Shown here: piece by piece, positions 1-8,640 of the stretch
Numbering within the stretch: the stretch's first letter is position 1
Layout: the number at the start of each line of letters is the position of its first letter
From: Isochrysis galbana
Lineage: Eukaryota > Haptophyta > Isochrysidales > Isochrysidaceae
Direction: 5' to 3'
Assembly (NCBI GenBank): GCA_018136815.1
Contig: CM030932.1
Location: forward strand, 7,936,001 to 8,000,000
DNA: 64,000 nt
Notes under the pieces: generated by a model
Seen by the model: only the letters and a program-made list of their open reading frames with translations
Told to the model about the DNA's origin: nothing
Databases searched by the model: none
Position numbers and translations under genes: made by a program

Positions 1-2
1 CG

Positions 3-737
3 CAAGGCCTCACCTTCCTGAAGGGAAACCGGGAGCGCATGAAACTTGAAGGCGAGTCGGGCACCTTTGTATCGAAAGTAGCCCACTCAACCCGCTGGCA
101 CCTATACGTCTCCGCGGCGCAAGGAACCTTCTTGTCGGGCAACTTTCCACGTAAAATCGTGCTCAACATTGACAACAAAACGGTGCCTGTTAACTACGCC
201 GTCCGAGCATGCAAACCGATCGCCATGCCCCCGAACATCCAATCCCCCCACAAGCTCATGATCCACGGGAGCAGCAAAGGGTGCAAGGGCTGGCGCCCGG
301 AGGTAGCCCTTGGCCTCTCGCCGATACACCGCATCTGCGAGTGCGACGCCGAAGCAGCTAAACGCAGGGAGCGCAACGAGTCGCGTAAGATTACTCCCCG
401 CCCGAAGTCGGCACACGAGGCACTTGGCAAAGCCCCTCCCAAACCGTGCGCCCGCTTTTCGCAAGGCCTTTGCCTGCGCAACAAGCGCGGGGTGCGCTGC
501 AACCTTTCGCACGAAATTCCTGGCGCATGGATAGACAACAAGTGCACGATTCGCTGCCATCTCCACCGAAGTAGCGAAACCGGGAGAGGAGACACTTTAC
601 CACGCACCGGCCAAATGGGAAAACGGGCTAAAAGGCCCAAAGCACTTGGAATACCCGCTAGCGGAAGAATACACACTAGACGGCAAAAAACAACTAGACC
701 AGATCACCGTATCAGACATAACGCGAGAATACCTTAA
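3..737 (+). pseudogene. LINE ORF1 C-terminal part with CCCH-type zinc finger
   Basis: The frame is open from the window edge, so the start is missing. The visible part has a basic, charged middle and a Cys/His pattern near residues 150-175 (PCARFSQGLCL, then GVRCNLSHE) that fits a CCCH-type zinc knuckle, a nucleic-acid-binding motif. Its position immediately upstream of a LINE reverse-transcriptase C-terminus makes it the likely ORF1 or linker of the element. The last 90 codons overlap the ORF2 frame and are probably not native sequence. It is a retroelement relic, not a host gene. Confidence 0.5.
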
Positions 738-1443
738 AAATGGCCCTGAAGCCAAGCCCCAGCCAGCCCGAGAAGCGTGGGCACAGAAACTCGAACTGAC
801 CCAAGGGGAGTGGACGAGCGTGGCAAAACTCTACACCCACCCCCTTCTCAAACACACGGACAAGCACCCCCACTTCAAACATATCACCCATAGAAGGTTA
901 GGCACGCGCAACCGGTTCGCCGCGGCGCCTACCACGAGGTGCAGACTATGCGGGAAACACCGCGAGAACTCGACGCACCTGGCCAGATGCCCCTCCACGC
1001 AACAAATATTCCAGGCCATAGAAGCTGTGGCAGGGTACACGCCGGAAAAAAACAGGACAACGGCCCAGAAAATCAAAGATAGGCTATTCGCATACCCCAG
1101 CACACCGACGCCGGACAGCCTCAAAGCCCTCTACCTTATATCATGGCGATATATAATAAGCGACTTCTACAGAGTAGAGTTCGACAACTACACATTCCAC
1201 CACGTGCCGGTCATTGAGAGGACCCTTGCCAGATTCACGACCCTAGCCAGAGGCCTTGAACCCCCGGACAGGACCTCGACCGCACGCACCAGCAAAGCCT
1301 CCCAAGGGAGAAAGCCGAAGCTCAAGTCCCCGCGCGAGCTTTGCGCCCCTGTCTTTACGATCAACGACAAAGACACCTTAGTGATGGGCACAAATCTGAC
1401 CGCGATAGCACAAGCGCTCAATATGGCCAGTAGACTCGCTTAA
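646..1443 (+). pseudogene. LINE ORF2 C-terminal domain (zinc-knuckle region after reverse transcriptase)
   Basis: The 265-residue frame carries the C-x2-C-x7-H-x4-C pattern (CRLCGKHRENSTHLARC) usual after the reverse-transcriptase domain of non-LTR elements, followed by a conserved helical tail (LYLISWRYIISDFYR) and a basic stretch (RKPKLKSPREL). The same order of motifs occurs in the inverted ORF at 20069-20875 (CRICGEADESSTHLGEC, YLVAWRYIITDFYR), which confirms a dispersed family. Polymerase motifs are missing, so this is a truncated, inactive copy. The start at 646 is only the first ATG of the open frame. Confidence 0.75.
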
Positions 1444-1766
1444 TCGCACGTGAATCACCGCCGCGTCTCACCCTCCTACCCGTCCCCAGCCCTCAGACCC
1501 GATGAGACACACCCACTCGCCACCTTAACTCGAAACGGACAACGCTCAAACCGGTAGCCCGATGGCACAGGAGGAAGTGGAGAAAAACCTATCGGGGACC
1601 GGAACACGCCGCCTGCTACAGGAAACCCCACACACCCAGCCCCCAGGTAGCGCACGAGGGACGAGCCGCAAGGCAGGTGGAGGGGGAGTGAAGGCAGCGG
1701 GCGTGGCTGCATAGTTATGATGCAGAGTCGCGCGCGCGGCGAGGATATTAAGAAGTTTTTTTTTTC

Positions 1767-1977
1767 TGGCTGCTGCCAGCATGCGTGCTGCTGTCTCGCT
1801 GTTCGTGGTGATGCGCGGGCGTGGCGCGGTGGCTCTTGCGCCCACCTGGCTGGGTGGGTCGTCCTGTTGTGGTCGCTTTGGCGACATTGGTGTGTCCCTT
1901 ACTTCCTTACTTAGGCTTAGGACTTCGTCCAACGCGGCGGGGGAGGGAGGCCGGCGCGCGCTCCATGACCCTATCAT
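1767..1977 (-). repeat. Repeat encoding an SPKRP...DDPP segment (possible LINE 5' coding end)
   Basis: Read on the minus strand from the sequence ggtcatggagcgcgc, the block encodes a short segment with DTPMSPKRPQQDDPP. The inverted block at 19565-19785 starts with the same nucleotides and encodes DTPLSPKRPRSDDPP. The conserved peptide shows both are copies of a coding repeat, most simply an ORF1 N-terminus of one of the local LINEs. It abuts the T-tail of the LINE at 1-1766, so the two elements meet tail to tail. Function is otherwise unknown. Confidence 0.45.
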
Positions 1978-2091
1978 TTTAACGATAGTTGGTAGTTGGA
2001 GCGAAGGGAAATGAAGGGCAGTGGCGGCGAACGGTAGTAGATGCCGGGCGTCGAGTAGGTGTGTAGCCCAGAACCTTCAGATATTTTTTTC
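1978..2091 (+). repeat. LINE 3' end fragment, second subfamily
   Basis: The end of this block, a sequence like aggtgtgtagcccagaacct followed by tcagat and a T run, matches the 3' end of the LINE copy at about 7910-7970 and the inverted LINE at 19786 onward. It is therefore a truncated 3' end of a second LINE subfamily, again with T at the sense 3' end. Confidence 0.55.
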
Positions 2092-2824
2092 AAGCAACGC
2101 AAGATGCAAGCGCCTACGTGTGTAAGCTTTACGTGAGCACTAATAATGGGAAAATGACTACACACTTGTGGCTTCAGTTGGACGTACGAAGAGAAATGCA
2201 GCCACAGCTTGATCGACGTACACATTCCCTTGATGTGGAAAGGCGCCGCATCTTGATTGACGGCGTGGGCGTGGATGAAGCCTTCGTGAACCATGACCAG
2301 GACACAGCACGCGGAGGCCGGCGCTGAAAACGTCAATTGTCTCGAACTTGTACGGGGGAGCCGTAGTCGCTCTTGCTCTTGATGTCTACCGTGGGCTATG
2401 AAGAGGTCGCTGGATTTTGATATGATCAAAGGCAAGGTGTGAGCTGAAGGCATCGCATGCGGTCAGCAAGCACAGATCACGGCACTCCAACCACAAGGCT
2501 AAGCAGAGCCTGGACATGATCTTCGACATCCAACCTGTGAACGAGCTTGGACTTGCCACACACCGCCATGACTCGCAGCGACTAGCCACAAAAAGTACGT
2601 CTAAGCCACTCTTCAAGTATCGTTTAGGTGCAGGGCAACAACATTTTGTACCACAAAAATCTCTGTCACCGTGCTCATCTCCGAGACTTCCAGATGAGAC
2701 ATCCTTGGATCCGGTGGCGTGGAGTCAGTCGTCGCAGCCTAACACTCATCGCGGCCTACATCATCGTCCCGTGCCGATAGAGGCAAGGGTCCAACTCGGC
2801 ATTTTCGATCACTCGAATGAGCCG
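2092..2824. other. Intergenic, nothing recognised
   Basis: No frame here gives a recognisable protein and no repeat match was seen elsewhere in the window. It lies downstream of the gene at 2825-4000, so it may include that gene's 3' UTR. Confidence 0.4.
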
Positions 2825-4000
2825 CTACATGCTCTCGGGCTCTTCACCTATCATTTCCTTGCAGGCCGCCTCAAGTGCAGCCTCGAAGGCACGACCGGCT
2901 TCCTTTGTATCCTCGCATGAGGGGGCATTGCTTCCCGTGGGGGATTCAGTCGCCTCGGGTGAGCCGGAGCTGGGTTTGAGCTCGGGCAAACCCTCGGGCT
3001 CCGGGTCGACGGTGATAGCAGTGACCGGGGGCCTAGTTGACGCCTCGGGGCTGATGTAGGCTGCAAGCCATTGCAGACGCTCCTTGGCACCGGACGGCAA
3101 GTAGTCGCATGAACGGAAGGCGAGGTCTGCAAGAAGACTGCGCGCCTTGATCGTGACAGATAGCAGGCGCTCAAGGACGGGCACATCGGTCAGGAGGTCA
3201 CCGGGTTTGGCGAGAGCCGTCTTTATGGCCTCCGCTGAGCGCTCGATCTCGGCAGAGAGGATAGTTGCCTTGTTTTGCAGCGTTGTCATGCCCTTTTCAG
3301 CTGCTGAGCGTGCAAGCGCAGGCAGATCTTCTTGCACAAGGCGGCGCGTATCGGCGGCGAACGCCTCGGATTGGACGTACTCGCGATACTCGGCAAGCTT
3401 CTCATACTTGATCAAATCAAGAGCGGTAGCCTTGAGCGATGCGGCCGTCTCGGCCGGGTGCTGGCGCGCCTCCTTGAGAGCATCCAGCGCCCGCACGAGG
3501 CGCTTGTCTGCCAGGATGGCATCTTTCTTCTCGAGGATAGCCGCCTTCTTCTCGGCCAACTTTTGGATGTATGGCGCGGCCTTCTCCTTCGCAGGGCTAA
3601 CAATGCGCGCCTCGGCCAACTCTTTGCCTTCAGCGAGGAGCTCACGACGGCCATCAGCATCACGTGCGAGCGCAACTTTGGATGCCATCACGTCCTTGGC
3701 CTCTATCACAACGGGGGCGTACTTCTCGTAGCGCTCGATGGTTTTCTCGTAGAGATCGGTGCCCTTACCGTATAGCTTGGGACAGTAGATCGGCCCCACC
3801 TCCTGCGCCTTCTCGACCAGCCCAGCAGCGGTCGCGCAGTTGGCGAAGTCAGAGACCTGCTTCTCACTCAGGTACTTGTCGGCGCCGAAGGCCTTGAGGC
3901 CGGAAGCGACGAGCTCGACCCGCGTCTCGGGGTCGTACGCCTTGGCGTACAGCTCGTACAGCTGCTCCTTACTCGGGATAGTCTGGAGGATCGCCACCAT
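2825..4000 (-). CDS. Helical lipid-droplet (perilipin/REF)-like protein, 391 aa
   Basis: The single-exon frame reads from the ATG at 4000 to TAG at 2825-2827. The upstream extension of the frame is a G/C homopolymer tract that would encode only Pro/Gly/Arg, so the ATG followed by VAILQTIPSKEQ is the better start. The protein is almost entirely amphipathic helix, rich in Ala, Lys, Glu and Leu, with repeated segments such as KYEKLAEYREYV and EKKAAILEKKDAIL, then a Pro/Ser/Glu-rich tail of about 70 residues. There is no signal peptide or membrane span. Long amphipathic-helix proteins of this kind in algae include surface proteins of lipid droplets related to perilipin and rubber elongation factor. 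The resemblance is of type, not proven homology, so a structural or unknown role remains possible. Confidence 0.7.
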   Translation of the reverse strand: MVAILQTIPSKEQLYELYAKAYDPETRVELVASGLKAFGADKYLSEKQVSDFANCATAAGLVEKAQEVGPIYCPKLYGKGTDLYEKTIERYEKYAPVVIEAKDVMASKVALARDADGRRELLAEGKELAEARIVSPAKEKAAPYIQKLAEKKAAILEKKDAILADKRLVRALDALKEARQHPAETAASLKATALDLIKYEKLAEYREYVQSEAFAADTRRLVQEDLPALARSAAEKGMTTLQNKATILSAEIERSAEAIKTALAKPGDLLTDVPVLERLLSVTIKARSLLADLAFRSCDYLPSGAKERLQWLAAYISPEASTRPPVTAITVDPEPEGLPELKPSSGSPEATESPTGSNAPSCEDTKEAGRAFEAALEAACKEMIGEEPESM

Positions 4001-4019
4001 CGCTGGTCTGTGTAAGATG

Positions 4020-4270
4020 CGGTGGGGGGAGGGAGAGGAAGTGCGGGGGGCCGGGCGGGCGGGGGGGGGGGGCGGGGGGGGGGGGGGGGGGGCGGTCTGG
4101 AGAGAATCCTCCTCTGGTCTCTCACGGGCCCCGGACGCTTCCCCCGCGCGGGGAGAGAGGGGCGGGGGGGCGGGGGCCGGGGGGGCGAGAGAGACCCTCT
4201 CCTCCCCCCCCCCGGGCCCTCTCTCCCCCCCCCGCCCCCGCCCCCCCGCCCCCCCCCCCCCGAGAGTGGC
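4020..4270. repeat. G/C homopolymer tract upstream of two divergent genes
   Basis: Runs of G up to about 19 bases followed by runs of C fill the presumed 5' region of the minus-strand gene ending at 4000. The scaffold gap at 4359 follows closely, so the homopolymers probably broke the assembly here. Confidence 0.8.
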
Positions 4271-4358
4271 TCCAGTCCTGCCCCCACCGTCCTTGGTGGC
4301 GCGGATATTCTTGGGACTCGGGAGGATCACAGGACCACACACACAAGAAAAGTACATC

Positions 4359-4458
4359 NNNNNNNNNNNNNNNNNNNNNNNNNNNNNNNNNNNNNNNNNN
4401 NNNNNNNNNNNNNNNNNNNNNNNNNNNNNNNNNNNNNNNNNNNNNNNNNNNNNNNNNN
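4359..4458. other. Assembly gap (100 N)
   Basis: Exactly 100 N, a conventional placeholder for a gap of unknown length. It removes the 5' end of the gene that continues at 4460. Confidence 0.99.
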
Positions 4459-4459
4459 T

Positions 4460-6628
4460 TTGGAGAGCGAGTTAGAGATAGAGCACACCCAGCGAGCCGA
4501 TTCACGCGTCATCTTCACTGCGAACAATTACGGCACTACGACCAGCGCAGAGATCGAGTGGTACTTTGTGTGCGAGCCGACGGACGAGAAGCGCAAACTC
4601 CTTGCGCAGCACTATCCAAGTCAGCCGAACCTCATCTCCACCTGGCCGCTTGAGCGTGACGAGTCAGTGGACCGTGATGGCCCGAGGGCGCGAAGACAGC
4701 CACGGCACATCTCCGAGTTTGAATCGCAGAGGCAAGATCTCAACGAACGCCTTGAGAAGAAGAACGAGCCCGGGCTCATGAAGGTGGAGCTGCTTGCGGG
4801 GCGGCTGTACACTGGGCCCATGTTCATGAAGTACAACGCCGCTTTGCGCGGTCTTGCCGAGCTACGTCGGACGTCCGGGTCGCGCTTCATCCGCAACAAC
4901 TTTGTGAGGCTCTGCTGCGGTATTGACGCTTGGGAGAGCTACCAAGACACAAACTCCCGCAGCGCCCTCACTTTTGATGCAGCTTGCAAGGACGCCAACA
5001 AGTACACAACTTCCTTGCATGTGATCAACTCGGCCATCATCAAGCTGAGCAAGCTTGTCAAGGCCACCACCGTCTACCGCGGACTTTCAGGGGCCAAGCT
5101 GCCTCCTTCTTTTGTGAGGGAAAGCGAGGACACGGGCGTGCGAGGTGGCGTAGAGGCGTCCTTCATGTCGACATCCAAGTCTAGGGAGGCGGTCACCGCC
5201 TACGCCTCGAATGGCGGTGCGAGGATTGTGCTCGAGATCAAGATGGGAATGGTGGATCGTGGCGCCGATGTCAAATGGTTCTCTCAATATCCGCATGAGG
5301 AGGAGATCCTGTTCGCGCCGCTCACCGGGTTGCAGGTGGTATCCGACCGGGTGGAGAAGCGGGCGCTCGTACTCGACATCCGGCTCAACATCAACCTGGT
5401 GGCACTTACCATCGAGCAGGTAGTCTCCAAGATGAAGTCATCGACCCTCCAGCTGTTCGAGCTCCTCAAAGAGGATCTCCGTGAAAGCCAGGATTCCCTA
5501 GAGGAGCTGGAGAATATCAAGGCTGAAACCGCGAAAAAAGAAGCGGCTTGGTTCAATACGGCGGACAACTACCGGATGGCTGTCAATGGCGCCCTCGACG
5601 TCAAAGGCCGGCTCCAATTCGAACATGAGCTGTCTTTGCTGAAGGAGGAACAGCACAGCACGTTGCAATACGGCAATCTGAGCGAAATGTATGGAGGGCT
5701 GCGCAAGGCGTTCGGTGATCCGGAACCTGATACGATGGAGGCCATGAAACGGGAGCACGTGTCCTCAGGCGACTCGCGCGTCACTATGGAGGTGTCTATG
5801 CCCGAGACGGATGGCAAAATCACTTCCACGCCGGAGATCGAATGGCACTTTGTCGTGGAGCCACGGATGAGCAGAAAGCGCATGTCGCTGCTTAAGCTCG
5901 GCGGCCAACCGCTCTCGCAATGGCCTGTTGAGTCCGTCGTTCGCACTAGAGTCGCACCTCGTCGTGCGACGCCCATCGAGGATTTGAGGGGCAACTGGGA
6001 CAAGGTGAATGCGAAACTCAAGGCTATCGGAGTCTCCGAGCTGTCGAAGGTCGAGCTCATCGGCTTGCGTCTTTTTACTGGCACAATGGGCAAGGAGAAG
6101 TATAATCCGGCTATCCGCTTCAAGGCCAGTCCCACAGGAGCCATTCATTCCGATTGGGCACGCAAGCTGGCAGCTGATCGGAGAGGTAACGACTACCGCA
6201 CGACCATTCACACGATCAATGGAGGGATAGTCCGACTGAGCAAGATAGCACGTGCTGTGCCGTTGTGGCGCGGCACCACGGGTGCCCTTCCACCCGATTC
6301 CTTTCACTGCGCGGATGAGATGAGCAGGCTTGCGGGCGGTACGTCGTACTCATTCGCTCCATTCTCCACAGACAAAAAGACCGCGATCACATACGCTAAC
6401 GCAAACGGTATGGGAGTTGTGCTTGCGGCTCAGCCAGGCGTGATGTGCGGTGCTGAATTGGGGTGGCTGTCGCAGTACCCCATGATCCAAGAAGTGACGA
6501 CGCCGGCGTTTACATTCTTTCGGGTGGTTGGGAAGCGCGTCGAAACGATGGATTCTTCGATCGAAAAGATGTGCTTTCTCGATGTCCAATTCGTATTCGA
6601 TATTCAGAGCTCAAGCCAACTGTTGTAG
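4460..6628 (+). CDS. Tandem mono-ADP-ribosyltransferase-like protein, 5' end lost in gap
   Basis: The frame is open from the gap to TAG after residues SSSQLL. It has two similar halves, about 4480-5430 and 5770-6625. Each begins with an EIEW-type segment, then LYTG or LFTG, a helix ending LSK, and the ART core. Half one shows the R-S-E triad of arginine-type ADP-ribosyltransferases: R in TVYRGLSG, the STS strand (ASFMSTSKS), and the glutamates in YPHEEEILFAP. Half two keeps the R (LWRGTTG) and an FST strand, but the glutamate strip reads MIQEVTTP, so the first Glu of E-x-E is Ile. A coiled-coil-like linker (LKEDLRESQDSLEELENIK) joins them. Family knowledge: such enzymes transfer ADP-ribose from NAD to protein side chains. 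Half one could be active; half two is probably altered or regulatory. The start codon and any first exon are not visible. Confidence 0.75.
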   Translation: MESELEIEHTQRADSRVIFTANNYGTTTSAEIEWYFVCEPTDEKRKLLAQHYPSQPNLISTWPLERDESVDRDGPRARRQPRHISEFESQRQDLNERLEKKNEPGLMKVELLAGRLYTGPMFMKYNAALRGLAELRRTSGSRFIRNNFVRLCCGIDAWESYQDTNSRSALTFDAACKDANKYTTSLHVINSAIIKLSKLVKATTVYRGLSGAKLPPSFVRESEDTGVRGGVEASFMSTSKSREAVTAYASNGGARIVLEIKMGMVDRGADVKWFSQYPHEEEILFAPLTGLQVVSDRVEKRALVLDIRLNINLVALTIEQVVSKMKSSTLQLFELLKEDLRESQDSLEELENIKAETAKKEAAWFNTADNYRMAVNGALDVKGRLQFEHELSLLKEEQHSTLQYGNLSEMYGGLRKAFGDPEPDTMEAMKREHVSSGDSRVTMEVSMPETDGKITSTPEIEWHFVVEPRMSRKRMSLLKLGGQPLSQWPVESVVRTRVAPRRATPIEDLRGNWDKVNAKLKAIGVSELSKVELIGLRLFTGTMGKEKYNPAIRFKASPTGAIHSDWARKLAADRRGNDYRTTIHTINGGIVRLSKIARAVPLWRGTTGALPPDSFHCADEMSRLAGGTSYSFAPFSTDKKTAITYANANGMGVVLAAQPGVMCGAELGWLSQYPMIQEVTTPAFTFFRVVGKRVETMDSSIEKMCFLDVQFVFDIQSSSQLL

Positions 6629-7000
6629 CCGTAGCCTCAGCCAGCCAAGCGAGCAAGGTGCAGTTCCAAGTCATCAGCAGCATGAAGTGTAGAAGCGTAT
6701 GATCTGATGTTTCTCCCCTAACATTTTTTCTGGGTCTCCATATAAAAAAATCGAATGTGAAAACGCGCTAGACCCCGGCCCCCGGACAGTCATGTGCGGA
6801 TGCACGACTAAGGGTAAAGGCGAGTGTGTGAAGCGATATGTGCCGCGAACGCGCCGCACTATATAGCTATATAGAATATACCCATCGCCAGTAGCATACC
6901 CTAAGATATCGTGATAAAACCTCAATCTTGACTTGGTGAATTTCCCCCTCAGAAGTTAGAACTTCTATTAGAAGCCCTGTTTGAAACTATTGTTAGTAGT
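6629..7000. other. Intergenic, nothing recognised
   Basis: A 3' flank of the ART-like gene with some AT-rich stretches (for example around 6855-6895). No gene or repeat match was seen. Confidence 0.4.
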
Positions 7001-7003
7001 AGT

Positions 7004-7970
7004 TTGAACTATGGAGCGTGCCGCGACCGCTTCCGAGCCTCAGACGACCCTGGCCACTGCGCCCCACCTGGGACGCCCCACGCCGCCCACCTATACAACC
7101 AAACATTCGACACGGGCCTTATCCCGTACACCATGAGGGAGGGGGATATCATACTTCTATACAAAAATAGCGACGCGCCGTACTGGGTGCAGACCTTGGC
7201 GGCACCCAAATGGTTTCAATTCAGACGGCGGCCGACAAAATCCTATGGGAAAGCCCCTCCACCGGCAAAATCGCTAAATGGGTGAAACACCCACACTACC
7301 CCATACACGAAGCAGAAAGCGCGACACGCACGATGGGGATCGGACTCCTCCACTGGACGGCGCACGTGAAGCGGCTCTCCAAGCGAAATGGATACTAAAC
7401 TATCTCAACGCTCCTATTCGCAAAATCGACGGATTCGTCGAGGACCGCCCAAGCCGGCATGGGGCTACAACCGAAAAAAAGAATCGACATGGGCGCGTTT
7501 CGCCCTTTGTACGATTCGAACGATAAAGGTAACCTCATTCTCATTCCCAGCAGCGCGGAACTACTAGCCCTAGCCTCAAGGCTAGGCGTAGAATATATGG
7601 TTAAGGCCGACCCCGATACGGGCTCGGAGACGAGCCAACAAGCAGCATGAAAGGAACGCACAAACGTGACCGATCAATAATCCATGACGCACCCTTGACC
7701 GCGCGAAGACCACAAGTACACTCGAAAAAAGGAGGACGCGAGCGAACCTTACAACAGGCCTGCCCCGAAAACGCATCCACAACCGGGCCCGTGGTAGCGC
7801 ACCAGGGCCGCACCCCCGACACCGAAGACGAAGGAAAGAGGGGGGGAAGGTGAGGAGGTGGTAGAAAGGGATGGAAGGGCGATGTATGATATGCGGTGAA
7901 AGGTGCCGTCTAGCAATAGGTGTGTAGCCCTGAATCTTCAGATCTTTTCTTTTCTTTTTTTTGTTCTCTG
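7004..7970 (+). pseudogene. LINE copy, deleted and frameshifted
   Basis: Near 7105-7175 the frame encodes FDTGLIPYTMREGDIILLYK, the block that precedes the finger motifs in non-LTR reverse transcriptases. At 7459-7650 another frame encodes GLQPKKRIDMGAFRPLY and SSAELLALASRLG, which matches the ORF2 C-terminus of the LINE at 20069-20875. The middle of the reverse transcriptase is missing. The 3' end carries the shared gtgtagccctgaatcttcag sequence and a T-rich tail near 7945-7966. It is a dead copy of the second LINE subfamily. Confidence 0.7.
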
Positions 7971-8239
7971 GGTGTAAACCGAGTCAGCGTGTTTAGCGCG
8001 TCGAAAATGTTTACTAGTCGTGGGCATTCTCCCATGTGAATGGAGGATTCGTCGGCCAGGGCCTACATTAGCCGCAGGTGTTTTCTCTGTCTGCGAATCT
8101 GTTGGCTGTGCCTATGCATAGCCTATGCGCCCGTGGGTGATGTGTTTGAATTGGAGGCAGGAGGAAGGAGAGACCTAGATAATCGGAGACTGGCTCACGC
8201 CCCCCCCCCCCGCCCCCCCCCCTGAAAACCCCATGATCC

Positions 8240-8375
8240 GAGCCCCTAAGTAGAGCACGAGGGACGCGCCGCAAGGCAGGAAAGGGGGTGAGAGGGGAGC
8301 GGGCGTGGCTACAAGCTAGCGTAGTCAATAGTCAAGGCCGCCGCGCGCGGGGCGAGAATATTAAGAAGTTTTCTG
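8240..8375 (+). repeat. LINE 3' UTR fragment (first subfamily)
   Basis: The block resembles 1640-1766 in order: a gcacgaggg/ccgcaaggcagg segment, then gcgggcgtggct, then a gcgcgcg stretch, and finally gagaatattaagaagttttc. The T tail is short and leads into unrelated sequence. Just upstream, 8200-8221, is a C homopolymer. Confidence 0.65.
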
Positions 8376-8640
8376 AAAGAGGAGATTGTGAAAGTTTCAA
8401 TTGAGGTTTTATGCCATATGCATGCATCCTCCACACTAAGACCACGGCACACGAGCACGAGCACTAGCCCAGCTCAAAATTCAAGCAGTATCCGTTACTT
8501 GAGACTTGGGACCTACACTTCTCGTTGTGAACCATGAACATTGTTTGAGAGCAACCGCACCTATAAGGTCTCCTTGGGCCTCGATCTCTTGAGAGAGGCA
8601 ACGGGGAGAGGGGAGAAGCAAACATGAGTAGTAAGCGCCA

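Larger units (their letters stand above)
1..1766 (+). mobile_element. Non-LTR retrotransposon (LINE) copy, internally deleted, running off the left edge
   Basis: This block joins the end of a first ORF (open from the window edge to 737) to the last part of a reverse-transcriptase ORF (646-1443), followed by a 3' UTR that ends in a run of ten T at about 1757-1766. The body of the reverse transcriptase is absent, so the copy has lost its middle. The 3' UTR recurs at 8240-8375 and, inverted, at 62943-63190, which marks it as a family end. The element appears to read left to right with oligo(T), not oligo(A), at its sense-strand 3' end. No target-site duplication can be tested because the 5' end is outside the window. 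Confidence 0.75.

Noticed and set aside
4022..4458. N-terminal extension of the ART-like protein through the G/C tract and N gap
   Set aside because: It translates a homopolymer and unknown bases; the real 5' end is not visible.
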